A stretch of DNA of 64,000 nt from contig JBKAGO010000043.1 of assembly GCA_046290435.1 (NCBI GenBank), positions 1-64,000 on the forward strand. Reading direction: 5' to 3'. Below are positions 43,210 through 53,006 of this stretch, one piece after another. Below the pieces are notes generated by a model. The model ran no database searches, was not told the origin of the DNA, and was given only the letters and a program-made list of their open reading frames with translations. Source of the stretch: CAVQUE01 sp046290435. GTDB lineage: Bacteria; Actinomycetota; Acidimicrobiia; Acidimicrobiales; UBA8592. A program made the translations under genes and the position numbers. Position 1 is the stretch's first letter, and each line of letters begins with the position of its first letter.

Positions 43210-44669
43210 CCGGCGACCACGGGGATCCGGACACGACGTCGGGGCACCACCAGGACCTCGACGAGACGCCCCAGCAGGTAGTGCGTGCGGGCCTCGGTGA
43301 CCTCGACCCGCGCCAGCGTTCCGACCCGCAGCGGGTCGGCTGTCGCGAAGTGGACCAGCTTGTTCTGGCGGGTCCGGCCCGTGGTGACGGCCGGGTCGCG
43401 CTTGCTCGGGCCTTCGACGACGACCTCTTCGATGCGGCCCACCCGGGCCTCGTGACGCCGTGCGCCCGACCGGGCGACCACGCTGCGCAGCCGCTCGTAC
43501 CGCTCGACCACCACCGCGGGGTCGCAGAACCGGTCCACCATCTCGGCGGCCTCGGTGCCCGGGCGCGGCGAGAACACGAACGTGAAGGCGCTGTCGTACT
43601 CGGCGGCTGCGGCCACCTCGAGGGTGGCGGCGAAGTCGTCCTCGGTCTCGCCGGGGAAGCCGACGATGATGTCGGTGGTGACGGCGAGATCGTCGACGAT
43701 CGAACGGGCCCGCTCGAGGCGCTCGAGATACCGGGCACCGGTGTAGCCGCGGTGCATCGCCGCCAGGATGGTGTCGCTCCCCGACTGCAACGGCAGATGC
43801 AGGTGCTCACAAACCGCCGACGTCTCGGCCATCGCCTCCAGGACGTCGTCGCGGATGTCCTTGGGGTGCGGGCTCGTGTACCGCACCCGTTCGATGCCGG
43901 GAACGGCCCCGACCGCCCGCAGCAGATCCGCGAACAGCGGTCGCGCCCGCCGGCGTTCGTCGCCGGCCCAGCGTGCGCCGGCCAACAGTTCGTCTTCGGG
44001 GCCGGGCGTCTCGGTCCGCAACCCCAGCGTCAGGTCCCGGCCGTAGGAGTTGACGTTCTGGCCGAGCAGGGTGATCTCGATGGCACCGTCGGCGGCCACG
44101 CGTTCCGCCTCTGCGACCAGATCGGCGAACGGCCGACTGATCTCGGGGCCGCGCACGGCAGGCACGATGCAGAACGCACAGCTGTTGTCACAGCCGATCT
44201 GGATGGTGAGCCACGCGGCGTGATCGACCTCGCGCCGCGCCGGAAGCGCCGAGGGGAAATCGGCGGCATCGTCTGCGGCGGCGGCCTCGAGGATCTCGAC
44301 GACCGGTCCGTTGGCCCGGGCCTCGGCCAACAACTCGGCGGCCCGGCCGACGTTGTGGGTGCCGAAGACGACGTCGACATGGCCGGCCTTGGAGCGGATG
44401 AGGTCGCGGTCCTTCTGCGCGAGGCAACCGGCGACGGCGATCTGCAGGTCGGGCCGGCGGTCCTTGATGGCCTTGAGGTGGCCGAGGTGGCCGTAGAGCT
44501 TGTTGTCGGCGTTCTCTCGGATACAGCAGGTGTTGACCACGATGACATCGGCGTCCTCGGCCGAGTCGGCGCGCTCCATGCCGTCGGCCTCGAGCAGGCC
44601 GGCGATGCGCTCGCTGTCGTGTTCGTTCATCTGGCAGCCGAAGGTCTGCACGAGGTAGCGACGGGTCAT
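43206..44669 (-). CDS. miaB: tRNA-2-methylthio-N6-dimethylallyladenosine synthase
   Basis: The product is 487 residues from ATG 44667-44669. The N-terminal MTTase domain has three cluster-binding Cys (QTFGCQMNEHDSERI, NTCCIRENA, AVAGCLAQKD). The radical-SAM motif is CDNSCAFCIVP, and a C-terminal TRAM domain follows (VEGPSKRDPAVTTGRTRQNK). It methylthiolates i6A37. It is first in the long leftward operon to dapE; about 150 bp separates it from the divergent transporter. Confidence 0.96.
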   Translation of the reverse strand: MTRRYLVQTFGCQMNEHDSERIAGLLEADGMERADSAEDADVIVVNTCCIRENADNKLYGHLGHLKAIKDRRPDLQIAVAGCLAQKDRDLIRSKAGHVDVVFGTHNVGRAAELLAEARANGPVVEILEAAAADDAADFPSALPARREVDHAAWLTIQIGCDNSCAFCIVPAVRGPEISRPFADLVAEAERVAADGAIEITLLGQNVNSYGRDLTLGLRTETPGPEDELLAGARWAGDERRRARPLFADLLRAVGAVPGIERVRYTSPHPKDIRDDVLEAMAETSAVCEHLHLPLQSGSDTILAAMHRGYTGARYLERLERARSIVDDLAVTTDIIVGFPGETEDDFAATLEVAAAAEYDSAFTFVFSPRPGTEAAEMVDRFCDPAVVVERYERLRSVVARSGARRHEARVGRIEEVVVEGPSKRDPAVTTGRTRQNKLVHFATADPLRVGTLARVEVTEARTHYLLGRLVEVLVVPRRRVRIPVVAG

Positions 44670-44821
44670 GGTCCGATCAGCGTACCGGCGCAGCGAGCCG
44701 GCCCCCGATGGCCTGCGCTTCGGATCGGATCCCTCATCGCGGGCCGGCCGGCTCGCAGGGTGCGCCCCGCAGCGCAGGCACATCCGTGGTCCCGGACCCG
44801 GGACTCCTTACCCTCCACTCG

Positions 44822-45958
44822 GTGCAGAGTCCGATACGGCTGGTGACACTCCTGCGCCCGAGCACCCGGCGGGACCTGCTCGCGGCAACCGCGCTCTCGT
44901 CGCTGGTGTTCACCGCCACGCCGTTCCTGTTGCCGGCCGTCAGCCGCGACTACGACGTGAGCCTCACCACCGCCTCGCTCATCTCGACCCTGCAGCTGTT
45001 GGGCTTCGTGGTGGCCTCGTCGGCTTCCTCGCGGATCCTGCGCCCGTCGCGCACGCTCCTCGGAGCCGCGCTGGCCACGATCGCCGTGACGAACCTCGTG
45101 CCGGTCCTCACCGGATCGTTCGAGCTGCTCCTCGGCGCGCGCTTCGTGTCGGGCCTGGCCCTCGGCACCGTCGCATGGCTCGGGTGGCAGGAGGTCTTCG
45201 GCGACGACGAACGCATGGGCGACGTCGCCGTCATCGGCCCGGTGATGGGTATCGCCGGAGCGCCGATCGCCGGGATCCTGGCCGATCTCGGCGGCGCCGA
45301 CGCGGTGTTCGCCGGCCTGGCGCTGCTGGCGGTGGTGCCGATCCCGTTCATGGCCGGCCAGCCGCCGCTGACCGACCGGGGCCCGGCACGGCGCCGGCGG
45401 AGCCGACCCATCCCGGTGACCTGGGTGATCCTCGCATGCCTCGGCGCCCTGACCATGGGCGGTTCGGCGGTGTTCGTCTTCGGTGCCGCCATCGGTGCGG
45501 ATCGGCTGGGCCTCGACCCCACCGTTGTCGCGCTGGCCTTCAGCGCCAACGCCGCACTCGGCATCCCCTCGGCCCGCTACCGCGGCCGGCGCCGGCTGTC
45601 GGGGTTGTGGCTGCTGGGCACCGCCACGTGCGCCGTCGTCATGGCGACCGCCGCCAACGGCATCGTGTGGTGGGTCGCGGTGGCAGCCTGGGGTTTCGTC
45701 TTCTGGGCGGGGGTCCCCGGTGCGTTCACCCTGCTGTCGGAACGGTCACGCCACCCGGTCGATCGGGCCGGTGACGCGCAGGCGATCATGGCGGCGGGCC
45801 GCGTGGCCGGCCCGGTCTTCGGCGGGGCACTGATCGGTGCCGGATCGTTCACCGTTCTCGGGGTGGCCGCCGGCGGGCTCATGGCCATCGCGTCGTTGAC
45901 GCTGGTGGCGGTGGAGTTGGTCGTGGCGCCCAACGCAACCGTCGAGTACCCCACCTGA
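44822..45958 (+). CDS. MFS transporter
   Basis: The product is 378 residues from GTG 44822 with about twelve membrane segments. The second membrane segment of the N-half runs into SSASSRILRPSRTLLGAA, a weak MFS loop 2-3 motif. LLLGARFVSGLALGTVAWLG and GPVMGIAGAPIAGILAD form helices 4-5. A basic central loop RGPARRRRSRP separates the halves. The substrate cannot be predicted; drug or metabolite efflux is the usual role. Confidence 0.8.
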   Translation: MQSPIRLVTLLRPSTRRDLLAATALSSLVFTATPFLLPAVSRDYDVSLTTASLISTLQLLGFVVASSASSRILRPSRTLLGAALATIAVTNLVPVLTGSFELLLGARFVSGLALGTVAWLGWQEVFGDDERMGDVAVIGPVMGIAGAPIAGILADLGGADAVFAGLALLAVVPIPFMAGQPPLTDRGPARRRRSRPIPVTWVILACLGALTMGGSAVFVFGAAIGADRLGLDPTVVALAFSANAALGIPSARYRGRRRLSGLWLLGTATCAVVMATAANGIVWWVAVAAWGFVFWAGVPGAFTLLSERSRHPVDRAGDAQAIMAAGRVAGPVFGGALIGAGSFTVLGVAAGGLMAIASLTLVAVELVVAPNATVEYPT

Positions 45959-45985
45959 CGGGCGGCGACGCTACGGTCGGGCCCC

Positions 45986-46819
45986 ATGGCCGAATCCATG
46001 CTCGTCGCTCAGATCACCGACTGTCATGTGGTCGCCGCCGGTCAGCGATTCAGCAGCCGGGTCGACACCGGAGCCGGACTGCGCGCAGCTGTACACCAGC
46101 TCAACGCCATGCGACCACGCCCCGATGTGGTCTTGGCCACCGGGGATCTGGTCAACGACGGCGAGGCGACCGAGTACGACCATCTCGCCGCCATCCTGGC
46201 CGAACTGGAGATCGAACTCCATGCGGTGCCGGGCAACCACGACGACCGGAGCCTGCTGCGGGCGTGCCTGGCACAGGCGCCCGCGGGCGGTCCCGACGAC
46301 CGCATCGACTACGTCGTCGAGGACCACCCGCTGCGGCTCATCGGACTCGACACCACGGTGCCCGGCGATCACGGAGGCGAGAGCCACCCGGACCAGATGG
46401 ACTGGCTCGATCGGCAACTCGCCTCGGCGCCCGACCGACCCACGCTGATCTTCCAGCATCACCCGCCGTTCTCGACCGGCATCGCCTGGATGGACGACGT
46501 CGGGCTCCGTCACGCCGAACGACAGGCCGAGGTGATCGAACGCCACGCCCAGGTGCTGGCGGTGATCTGTGGCCATGTCCATCGGCCGATCAGCACGGTG
46601 ATCGGCCGCGCTGCGGTGAGCATCGCGCCGAGCACCGGCGCACAGGTGTCGCTGGAACTCGACGGCACACCGTATGTGTACCTCGACGACACGCCTGCGA
46701 TGGCTCTCCACCACTGGGACGGCATCCGCCTGCGGTCACACGTGGTCCAGATTGGCGACCACCACCGATGGCTCCCCGATTGGGCCGACGAGGACGACGC
46801 GACCGGCGCAGTGCCCTAG
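45986..46819 (+). CDS. calcineurin-like metallophosphoesterase (CpdA-like)
   Basis: The product is 277 residues. The metal motifs are in order: QITDCHVV (DxH), LATGDLVNDG, VPGNHDDRS, FQHHPPFSTG and ICGHVHRPIST. This is the class III cyclic-nucleotide phosphodiesterase layout, so it may degrade cAMP, for example that made by the cyclase at 19849. Other phosphodiesters are possible. A hairpin at 46808-46844 overlaps its stop. Confidence 0.85.
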   Translation: MAESMLVAQITDCHVVAAGQRFSSRVDTGAGLRAAVHQLNAMRPRPDVVLATGDLVNDGEATEYDHLAAILAELEIELHAVPGNHDDRSLLRACLAQAPAGGPDDRIDYVVEDHPLRLIGLDTTVPGDHGGESHPDQMDWLDRQLASAPDRPTLIFQHHPPFSTGIAWMDDVGLRHAERQAEVIERHAQVLAVICGHVHRPISTVIGRAAVSIAPSTGAQVSLELDGTPYVYLDDTPAMALHHWDGIRLRSHVVQIGDHHRWLPDWADEDDATGAVP

Positions 46820-46844
46820 GAAGGCCCGCCACCCAGGGCACTGC
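46808..46844. terminator. bidirectional hairpin between the phosphoesterase and recA
   Basis: The 10-bp perfect arms GCAGTGCCCT (46808-46817) and AGGGCACTGC (46835-46844) overlap the phosphoesterase stop and precede the end of the convergent recA. No U run is present. Confidence 0.6.
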
Positions 46845-46856
46845 GTACGGCCCGGG

Positions 46857-47912
<1,056 letters not shown>

Positions 47913-48047
47913 GTCGTTGACCTCTTCTCGTCTTCGGGGTCCGGCCACGGTGACCGGTTGGCTGTCGGGGGAAGCATCCACGACCCTACGAAGGGGGTGT
48001 GACACCGTTGGTCTCCGGGGGCGCCGGCGAACGACAGCACTGTAATT

Positions 48048-48063
48048 GCGAACACCCGTTCGA
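48048..48063 (-). promoter_or_regulatory. LexA (SOS) box of recA
   Basis: GCGAACACCCGTTCGA differs from the actinobacterial consensus TCGAACNNNNGTTCGA at one base. It lies about 135 bp upstream of the recA GTG, and TGTAAT immediately beside it (48041-48046) could be part of a promoter. Confidence 0.9.
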
Positions 48064-48161
48064 AGCAAGCATCTGGATGCGAAGCCACCTCGGGGGCAGG
48101 CTGTAACCCTCGGCGGTCTCCGTCGTCCGAGCACCGACCGCCGTCGAACGAAGGTGACACC

Positions 48162-48863
48162 ATGACCCGTATGCGCATCACTGCCGCGCTCGCCGCCGCC
48201 GCCCTCCTCCTGTCGCTGGCCCCGCCGCCGGCGGCAGCCACGTCCTCTCCGGCCCCAGCCGTTGCCGTCGCCGCCGACGGCAACGCCACCGTCGAGTCCG
48301 GCTCGATCGTCGAGCAGCCCACTCCTCGCCTCAGCCCCCGCCAGATCAGACGGGCGCTCCCGAGACCGCGTTCGTTCGGGCAGGGCACGATACGGCGCTT
48401 CGTGGCCGGAGACTTCGTCACGTTGTGCGGCGTCACCCAACTCGCCGGACCAGCACCGATCGCCGCAGCCGGAGCGCGATACCGCAACGATCGGACTGCC
48501 GTCCTGGCGTTCATGGCGGTCGAGGAGCATCGCAACGTGCGCACCGCCCGCCAGCGCTACAACGCCGTCAGGCGCCAGATCACCCGCAACTGCAACGGCT
48601 ACGTGGTCGGCGACCTGCGCCAGGAACCCAAGCGAACGACGCCCGTGCGCCGGATCGGGCAACAGAACTGGGTCCGGGGCTACGCCCTGCGAAATGTCGA
48701 CGACGGCCGGATCTTCGGCGAGACCCTCATCCACGTCTACCGCATCGGGCGATTCGTGGTGTTCGCGGACGTCCTCGGCGGCAATACGTTGGATCCGGCC
48801 ATTGCGCGCCGGCCGCTCCAGCGGCCCTTCCGTCAGCTCGGGAGCAGCGTTCGCGGGCTCTGA
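48162..48863 (+). CDS. secreted protein of unknown function
   Basis: The product is 233 residues from ATG 48162 (GAAGGTGAC upstream). The signal peptide is clear (ITAALAAAALLLSLAPPPAAA). The mature part has two Cys (TLCGVTQ and RNCNGYV) likely to form a disulfide. The pattern VRTARQRYNAVRRQITRNC, then GRIFGETLIHVYRIGRFVVF, is loosely reminiscent of PknH-like extracellular sensor domains of actinobacteria, but I am not sure. It lies divergent from recA. Confidence 0.65.
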   Translation: MTRMRITAALAAAALLLSLAPPPAAATSSPAPAVAVAADGNATVESGSIVEQPTPRLSPRQIRRALPRPRSFGQGTIRRFVAGDFVTLCGVTQLAGPAPIAAAGARYRNDRTAVLAFMAVEEHRNVRTARQRYNAVRRQITRNCNGYVVGDLRQEPKRTTPVRRIGQQNWVRGYALRNVDDGRIFGETLIHVYRIGRFVVFADVLGGNTLDPAIARRPLQRPFRQLGSSVRGL

Positions 48864-48881
48864 CGTCGCGGCGTCGGCGGC

Positions 48882-50219
48882 TCAGTCGACGAGCACCGGG
48901 TCGACGCAGCCGCTGAGGCCGCCGCCGCCGCTGTCGTAGCTGTCGGTGTGCGAACCGATGTAGCCCGAGCCGGCGTCGTCGGTCTCGAACCAGCGCACGA
49001 TCCCGTCCACCAGCGCCTGCGCCTGGGCCTCCTGCACGTCGCCCCGGGCCAGGAGCTGGGCCTCGGGACCGTTCGAGAGCCACAGGAACTCGGTCAGCGC
49101 CGTCGGGACGCCCTGGGTCAGGCGGAGCACGCCGTAGAAGTCGTCGCCGGTCTCTCCCAGGCGGGCGCTGACGCCGTCGAGGGCGTTGCCCACCCAGGCG
49201 GTCGGGAACTGCAGGGCGGCGTCGTAGAGCTCTTCGTAGAGCACCCCGGCGGCCCGCCTGGACTGCGGGTCGGCGTGCTGGTGGTAGACCTGGGTACCGG
49301 GCGTCGAGCGGGGCGTCAGGGCGCCGCCGTTGTGGTGGATCGACACGAACAGGTCGGGCTGCCAGGCGTTCACGATGGCGGCACGTCCGGCGATGGGCAC
49401 GTAGATGTCGGTCTGGCGGGTCAGCCCCACGCGGTAGCCCCGGGCCTCGAGTAGCTCGGCGGTCCGGAGGGCGACGGTCAGGTTGACGTCCTTTTCGAGC
49501 AGGCCGTTGGGGCCCACCGCAGCGCTCTCCCAGCCGCCGTGGCCGGCGTCGAGGACGACGTCGACGTCGCCGACGACGGTGCCCTCGGCGACGGTGGCCT
49601 GGTTGCCGCACGGCGTCCGCACCAGCCAGCCGGCCGCGTCGGAGGTGATGATCGGGGTGACGACGCCGGTCGGGGTGATCAACATCCGCGGCGACGGGAC
49701 GGCGGTGTCGGAGGCCGCAGCGTCGACCCCGTCGGGGCCGCCGCTGCTCCCGCCCCACTCGGCGCCGTCGATGCGCTCCGGTGGGAGCAGCAGTCGCTCA
49801 CCGATGCGGATCCGTGGCCCCTCGAGTTCGTTGAGGTCCATCAGCGCCGCCACGGTGGTGCCCTCGGCCCGGGCGATGCCCCACAGGGTGTCGCCCGCGA
49901 CGACCGCGTGGGTCCGCGGCGGGGTCGGGAGCCGAAGGGTCGACCCGGCGATGACGAGGTCGGGATCGGCGATGGCGTTGACCTCGGTGAGCTCGTCGAC
50001 GGTGACGCCCGAGGATCGGGCCAGCTCACTGAGGGTGTCGCCGGGGCTCACGACGATCTCGGAGGCGGCGGCGCCGCCGACCGACACCATCGGGGCCAGC
50101 ATGGCCACGAGGACCACGGCCAGACCGACCCGCAGCGAGCGGCGACGGCGGATGTGCCCGGTGGTCGACGTCTGAGCGCATCGCTGCCGGGGGTTCGCGG
50201 GAAGCATCGTGTTGTCCAC
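48882..50219 (-). CDS. N-acetylmuramoyl-L-alanine amidase with two LysM domains
   Basis: The product is 445 residues. A signal sequence (LRVGLAVVLVAMLAPMVSVG) is followed by two LysM repeats (VVSPGDTLSELARSSGVTVD and AVVAGDTLWGIARAEGTTVA). The Amidase_3 domain has zinc ligands in VVLDAGHGGWES, the Glu in GLLEKDVNLTVA and the His in VSIHHNGGALTP; TEFLWLSNG supplies the catalytic Glu. It cleaves stem peptides from peptidoglycan outside the cell. GTG 50219 or ATG 50207 may start it. An 8-bp hairpin (50219-50242) lies at the start. Confidence 0.9.
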   Translation of the reverse strand: MDNTMLPANPRQRCAQTSTTGHIRRRRSLRVGLAVVLVAMLAPMVSVGGAAASEIVVSPGDTLSELARSSGVTVDELTEVNAIADPDLVIAGSTLRLPTPPRTHAVVAGDTLWGIARAEGTTVAALMDLNELEGPRIRIGERLLLPPERIDGAEWGGSSGGPDGVDAAASDTAVPSPRMLITPTGVVTPIITSDAAGWLVRTPCGNQATVAEGTVVGDVDVVLDAGHGGWESAAVGPNGLLEKDVNLTVALRTAELLEARGYRVGLTRQTDIYVPIAGRAAIVNAWQPDLFVSIHHNGGALTPRSTPGTQVYHQHADPQSRRAAGVLYEELYDAALQFPTAWVGNALDGVSARLGETGDDFYGVLRLTQGVPTALTEFLWLSNGPEAQLLARGDVQEAQAQALVDGIVRWFETDDAGSGYIGSHTDSYDSGGGGLSGCVDPVLVD

Positions 50220-50417
50220 GATGGGTCTTTCGGCCCATCGTCGCGATCACTGAAGCGATTTTCCGGACCGATTTCCTCATCTCCGGGGCCGGACCGTCGA
50301 CGAGTCACCGCCCCCGGCCCGCCCATGGGCCACGTCGCAGCAGAAGCCGACCCGTCGACGGGAACGATCGCGGCGACGATGGAGTTCAATGACAGGATCA
50401 CGACCCCAGGAGGATCC

Positions 50418-50828
50418 ATGCCCGACAAGACCTTCGACGAGGCCGAGCTCCGCAAGCGCCTCACCCCGGAGCAGTACCACGTCACCCAGGAAGCCGGCAC
50501 CGAGCGCGCCTTCACCGGGTGCTACTGGGACACCAAGACGCCCGGCACCTACCGCTGCGTGGTGTGCGACACCGAGTTGTTCACCAGCGACACCAAGTAC
50601 GAATCCGGCAGCGGCTGGCCGAGCTTCTATGCGGCCATCGACGAGGGCCGTATCGAGCGTCACGTCGACCGCAGCCTGGGCATGGTGCGCACCGAGGCGC
50701 TGTGCGCCACCTGCGGCGCCCACCTGGGCCACGTCTTCCCCGACGGTCCCCGTCCCACCGGCGAGCGCTTCTGCATGAACTCGGCCTCGCTGCGCCTCGA
50801 CGCGGCCGGCGAGGTCACCGAAGCGTGA
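50418..50828 (+). CDS. msrB: peptide-methionine (R)-S-oxide reductase
   Basis: The product is 136 residues from ATG 50418 with AGGAGG upstream. Zinc cysteines are in YRCVVCDTELF and LCATCGAHLGHVFPDG, the motif GSGWPSFYAAID is present and the catalytic Cys is in GERFCMNSASL. It reduces methionine-R-sulfoxide in proteins or free. Its stop overlaps the next gene start as GTGA. Confidence 0.95.
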   Translation: MPDKTFDEAELRKRLTPEQYHVTQEAGTERAFTGCYWDTKTPGTYRCVVCDTELFTSDTKYESGSGWPSFYAAIDEGRIERHVDRSLGMVRTEALCATCGAHLGHVFPDGPRPTGERFCMNSASLRLDAAGEVTEA

Positions 50829-51647
50829 TCCGCCGGCGTGCCGCGGCGCTGGCCGCGGCGCTGTTCGCCGTGGCGCCTGCAGCGACGGCGCCGACGCGCC
50901 ACGACGGTCCCCGACGAGGCCACTGCGCCCGCCACGACGGTCCCCGACGAGGCCAATGCGCCCACCGAGACGGCCGAGTCGACCGACGCCGAATCGGCCG
51001 GTACCGATGCCGGCGCCGACGCAGCGACAGGCGCCGATCCAGCGGCCATGCCGGTGCGCTTCACCACGCCCGACGGCCAGGAACTCGCCGGCACGATGTA
51101 CGGCGATGGCCCCACCGGCGTGGTGCTCGCGCACATGCGCGGCCGGGATCAGGGCACCTGGTCGGACTTCGCCGCCGACGCCGCAGCCGCCGGCCATCGG
51201 GTGCTGACCTTCGACTTCCGGGGTTACGGCCAGAGCACCGGCGCTCGCGACACCGAGCTCACCACCGATCTGCGGGCGGCCATCGCCCTCATGGCCGGCG
51301 AGGACATCAACCGCATCGTGGTCATCGGGGCCTCGATGGGCGGCACCGCGGCGGTCAACGTCGCAGCCGACGCCGAGCTCGCGGGCGTCGTGACGCTGTC
51401 GGCTCCGGCGAACTTCATGGGCCTCGAAGCTGCGGGCGTCGCCGTCGACGTCGGCGAACCGCTGCTGGCCATCGCCGCCGAGGACGACGCCCCCTACGCC
51501 GACGACGCCCGCGCCATCACCGACGCGGCCCTGACACCGATACTGCAGATCCTCCCCGGTGCGTCGCACGGCACCAACCTGTTCGCCGACCACGACGAGG
51601 TTCTGACCGACCTGCTCCTGGAGTTCATCGCTGCCCGCTCGGCGTGA
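50825..51647 (+). CDS. secreted alpha/beta hydrolase with apparent frameshift after the signal peptide
   Basis: GTG 50825 opens a clear signal peptide (IRRRAAALAAALFAVAPAAT) coupled to msrB. The rest of the protein lies in another frame from about 50895: a threonine/alanine-rich linker with a 33-bp tandem repeat, then a hydrolase (VVLAHMRGRDQGTWSDFAAD, TFDFRGYGQS, nucleophile in VIGASMGGTAAVN, LAIAAEDDAPY for Asp, LPGASHGTNLF for His). One base added or lost near 50890-50900 would join them into about 273 residues. Substrate unknown; an esterase or dienelactone-hydrolase-like role is likely. Confidence 0.75.
50898..50963 (+). repeat. 33-bp direct tandem repeat (2 copies)
   Basis: Units 50898-50930 and 50931-50963 differ at one base and encode two copies of an ATTVPDEA(T/N)AP linker in the hydrolase gene. 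They start beside the apparent frameshift, so misalignment during replication or sequencing is a natural cause. Confidence 0.85.
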
Positions 51648-51689
51648 CCGGTCGTCGGCGTCGCCGCCCAGGGCGTCACGCGCAGGGCG

Positions 51690-52931
51690 TCACTGCGCCA
51701 GCAGGCGGAGACGGAGCGCGTTCATGGCGGTGATGGTGGTGAACTGGCGGATGCGGTCGCGGTCGAATGGCCACTGCACGTGGGTGGCCACGACATCGTC
51801 GCCGATCGCGGTGGCCATCCACACCGAGCCGACCGGTTCGCCCTCGGCGGGTTCGGGACCGGCGACGCCGGTGACAGCGACCGACACATCCGCGCCGAGC
51901 AGGCGGCACACCCCGCGGGCCATGGCCACCACCGCGGCCTCCGACACCACCGGCCCCTCCGGCACGTCGAGCAGGGAGAACTTCACGTCGGAGGCGTACG
52001 ACACGATCGAGCCCCGATACACGGCGCTCGCCCCCGGGACGTCGGTGATGCGGGCACCGATGAGGCCCCCGGTCAGCGACTCCGCCGTTGCCAGCGTGTA
52101 GCCGCGCTGCGCGCACAGATCGAGGACCGCGGACTCCATCGTCTGGTCGTCGAGGCCGAAGACGAGGTCGTCGCCCAGGATGGCCCGCACCCGGGCCTCC
52201 TCGTCGTCGAGGAGCAGGGCGACCGCATCCTCGGTCTCGGCCTTGGCCGTCATGCGCACCTTCAGGCCCTCGATGCCGCTGGCCAGGAACGCGAGCGTCA
52301 CCCCGCCCTCGCCATCGAGACGCTCGATCTCGTCGTGGAGCCGCTCGGCCAGACCGGACTCGCTCTCGCCCCACGTACGCAGGGTGCGCGAGTGGATGAC
52401 CGAGGTGATGCCGGCGCGCCGCTTGAGATCGGGCAGCACGTCGCCTTCGATCATCGCCTTCATCTCCCACGGCACCCCGGGCACGGCGTAGATCACCTTG
52501 TCGCCCACGGGGGCACACAGCCCGGGGGCGGTGCCGGGCATGACCGACAGCGTCGATGCGCCCACCGGGACCTGGGCCTGGCGGAGGTTGTTGGCCGGCA
52601 TGGCGCGCCCGCCGAACATGGACTCGATCCGAGCGACGAGATCCGGGTCGTGGACGAGATCGACCCCCATGACCTGGGCGATCACGTCGCGGGTGAGGTC
52701 GTCCTGGGTGGGCCCGAGGCCGCCGCACACGATGACCGCGTCGCTGCGTTCGAGCGCGAGCTCGAGAACGGCCCGGATCCGATCGGGGTTGTCGCCCACC
52801 TTGGTCTGGAAGTGGCTGTCGATGCCTGCGAGGGCGAGCTGCTCGCCGATCCAGGACGAGTTGGTGTCGACGATCTGGCCGAGCAGCAGCTCGGTCCCGA
52901 CGGCGACGACTTCGGTGCGGAGTCCGGTCAT
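51690..52931 (-). CDS. cinA: CinA family protein (nicotinamide-nucleotide amidase/competence-damage protein)
   Basis: The product is 413 residues from ATG 52929-52931. The N-terminal MoCF-like pyrophosphatase domain (VVAVGTELLLGQIVDTNSSW, GGLGPTQDDLTRDVIA, PGVPWEMKAM) is followed by the C-terminal amidase domain (YTLATAESLTGGLIGARITD, VYRGSIVSYA, VAVTGVAGPEP). It recycles damaged pyridine nucleotides (NMN deamidation, ADP-ribose cleavage). In many actinobacteria it lies near pgsA and recA, as here. Confidence 0.94.
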   Translation of the reverse strand: MTGLRTEVVAVGTELLLGQIVDTNSSWIGEQLALAGIDSHFQTKVGDNPDRIRAVLELALERSDAVIVCGGLGPTQDDLTRDVIAQVMGVDLVHDPDLVARIESMFGGRAMPANNLRQAQVPVGASTLSVMPGTAPGLCAPVGDKVIYAVPGVPWEMKAMIEGDVLPDLKRRAGITSVIHSRTLRTWGESESGLAERLHDEIERLDGEGGVTLAFLASGIEGLKVRMTAKAETEDAVALLLDDEEARVRAILGDDLVFGLDDQTMESAVLDLCAQRGYTLATAESLTGGLIGARITDVPGASAVYRGSIVSYASDVKFSLLDVPEGPVVSEAAVVAMARGVCRLLGADVSVAVTGVAGPEPAEGEPVGSVWMATAIGDDVVATHVQWPFDRDRIRQFTTITAMNALRLRLLAQ

Positions 52932-53006
52932 GAGCGCCGACGTTACCGCCGCGTGCCCGCCACCACCGGAAACGACCGGCGGGGCTCGTGCAGTAGCGTC
53001 GCGGCC

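Noticed and set aside
47913..48734. Extended RecA N-terminus
   Set aside because: The extension reads low-complexity sequence opposite the secreted protein gene and crosses the recA promoter and SOS box.
50220..50400. Possible c-di-AMP riboswitch upstream of the LysM amidase
   Set aside because: The region is GC-rich with hairpins (for example 50219-50242), but the conserved core elements of the ydaO class were not recognisable.
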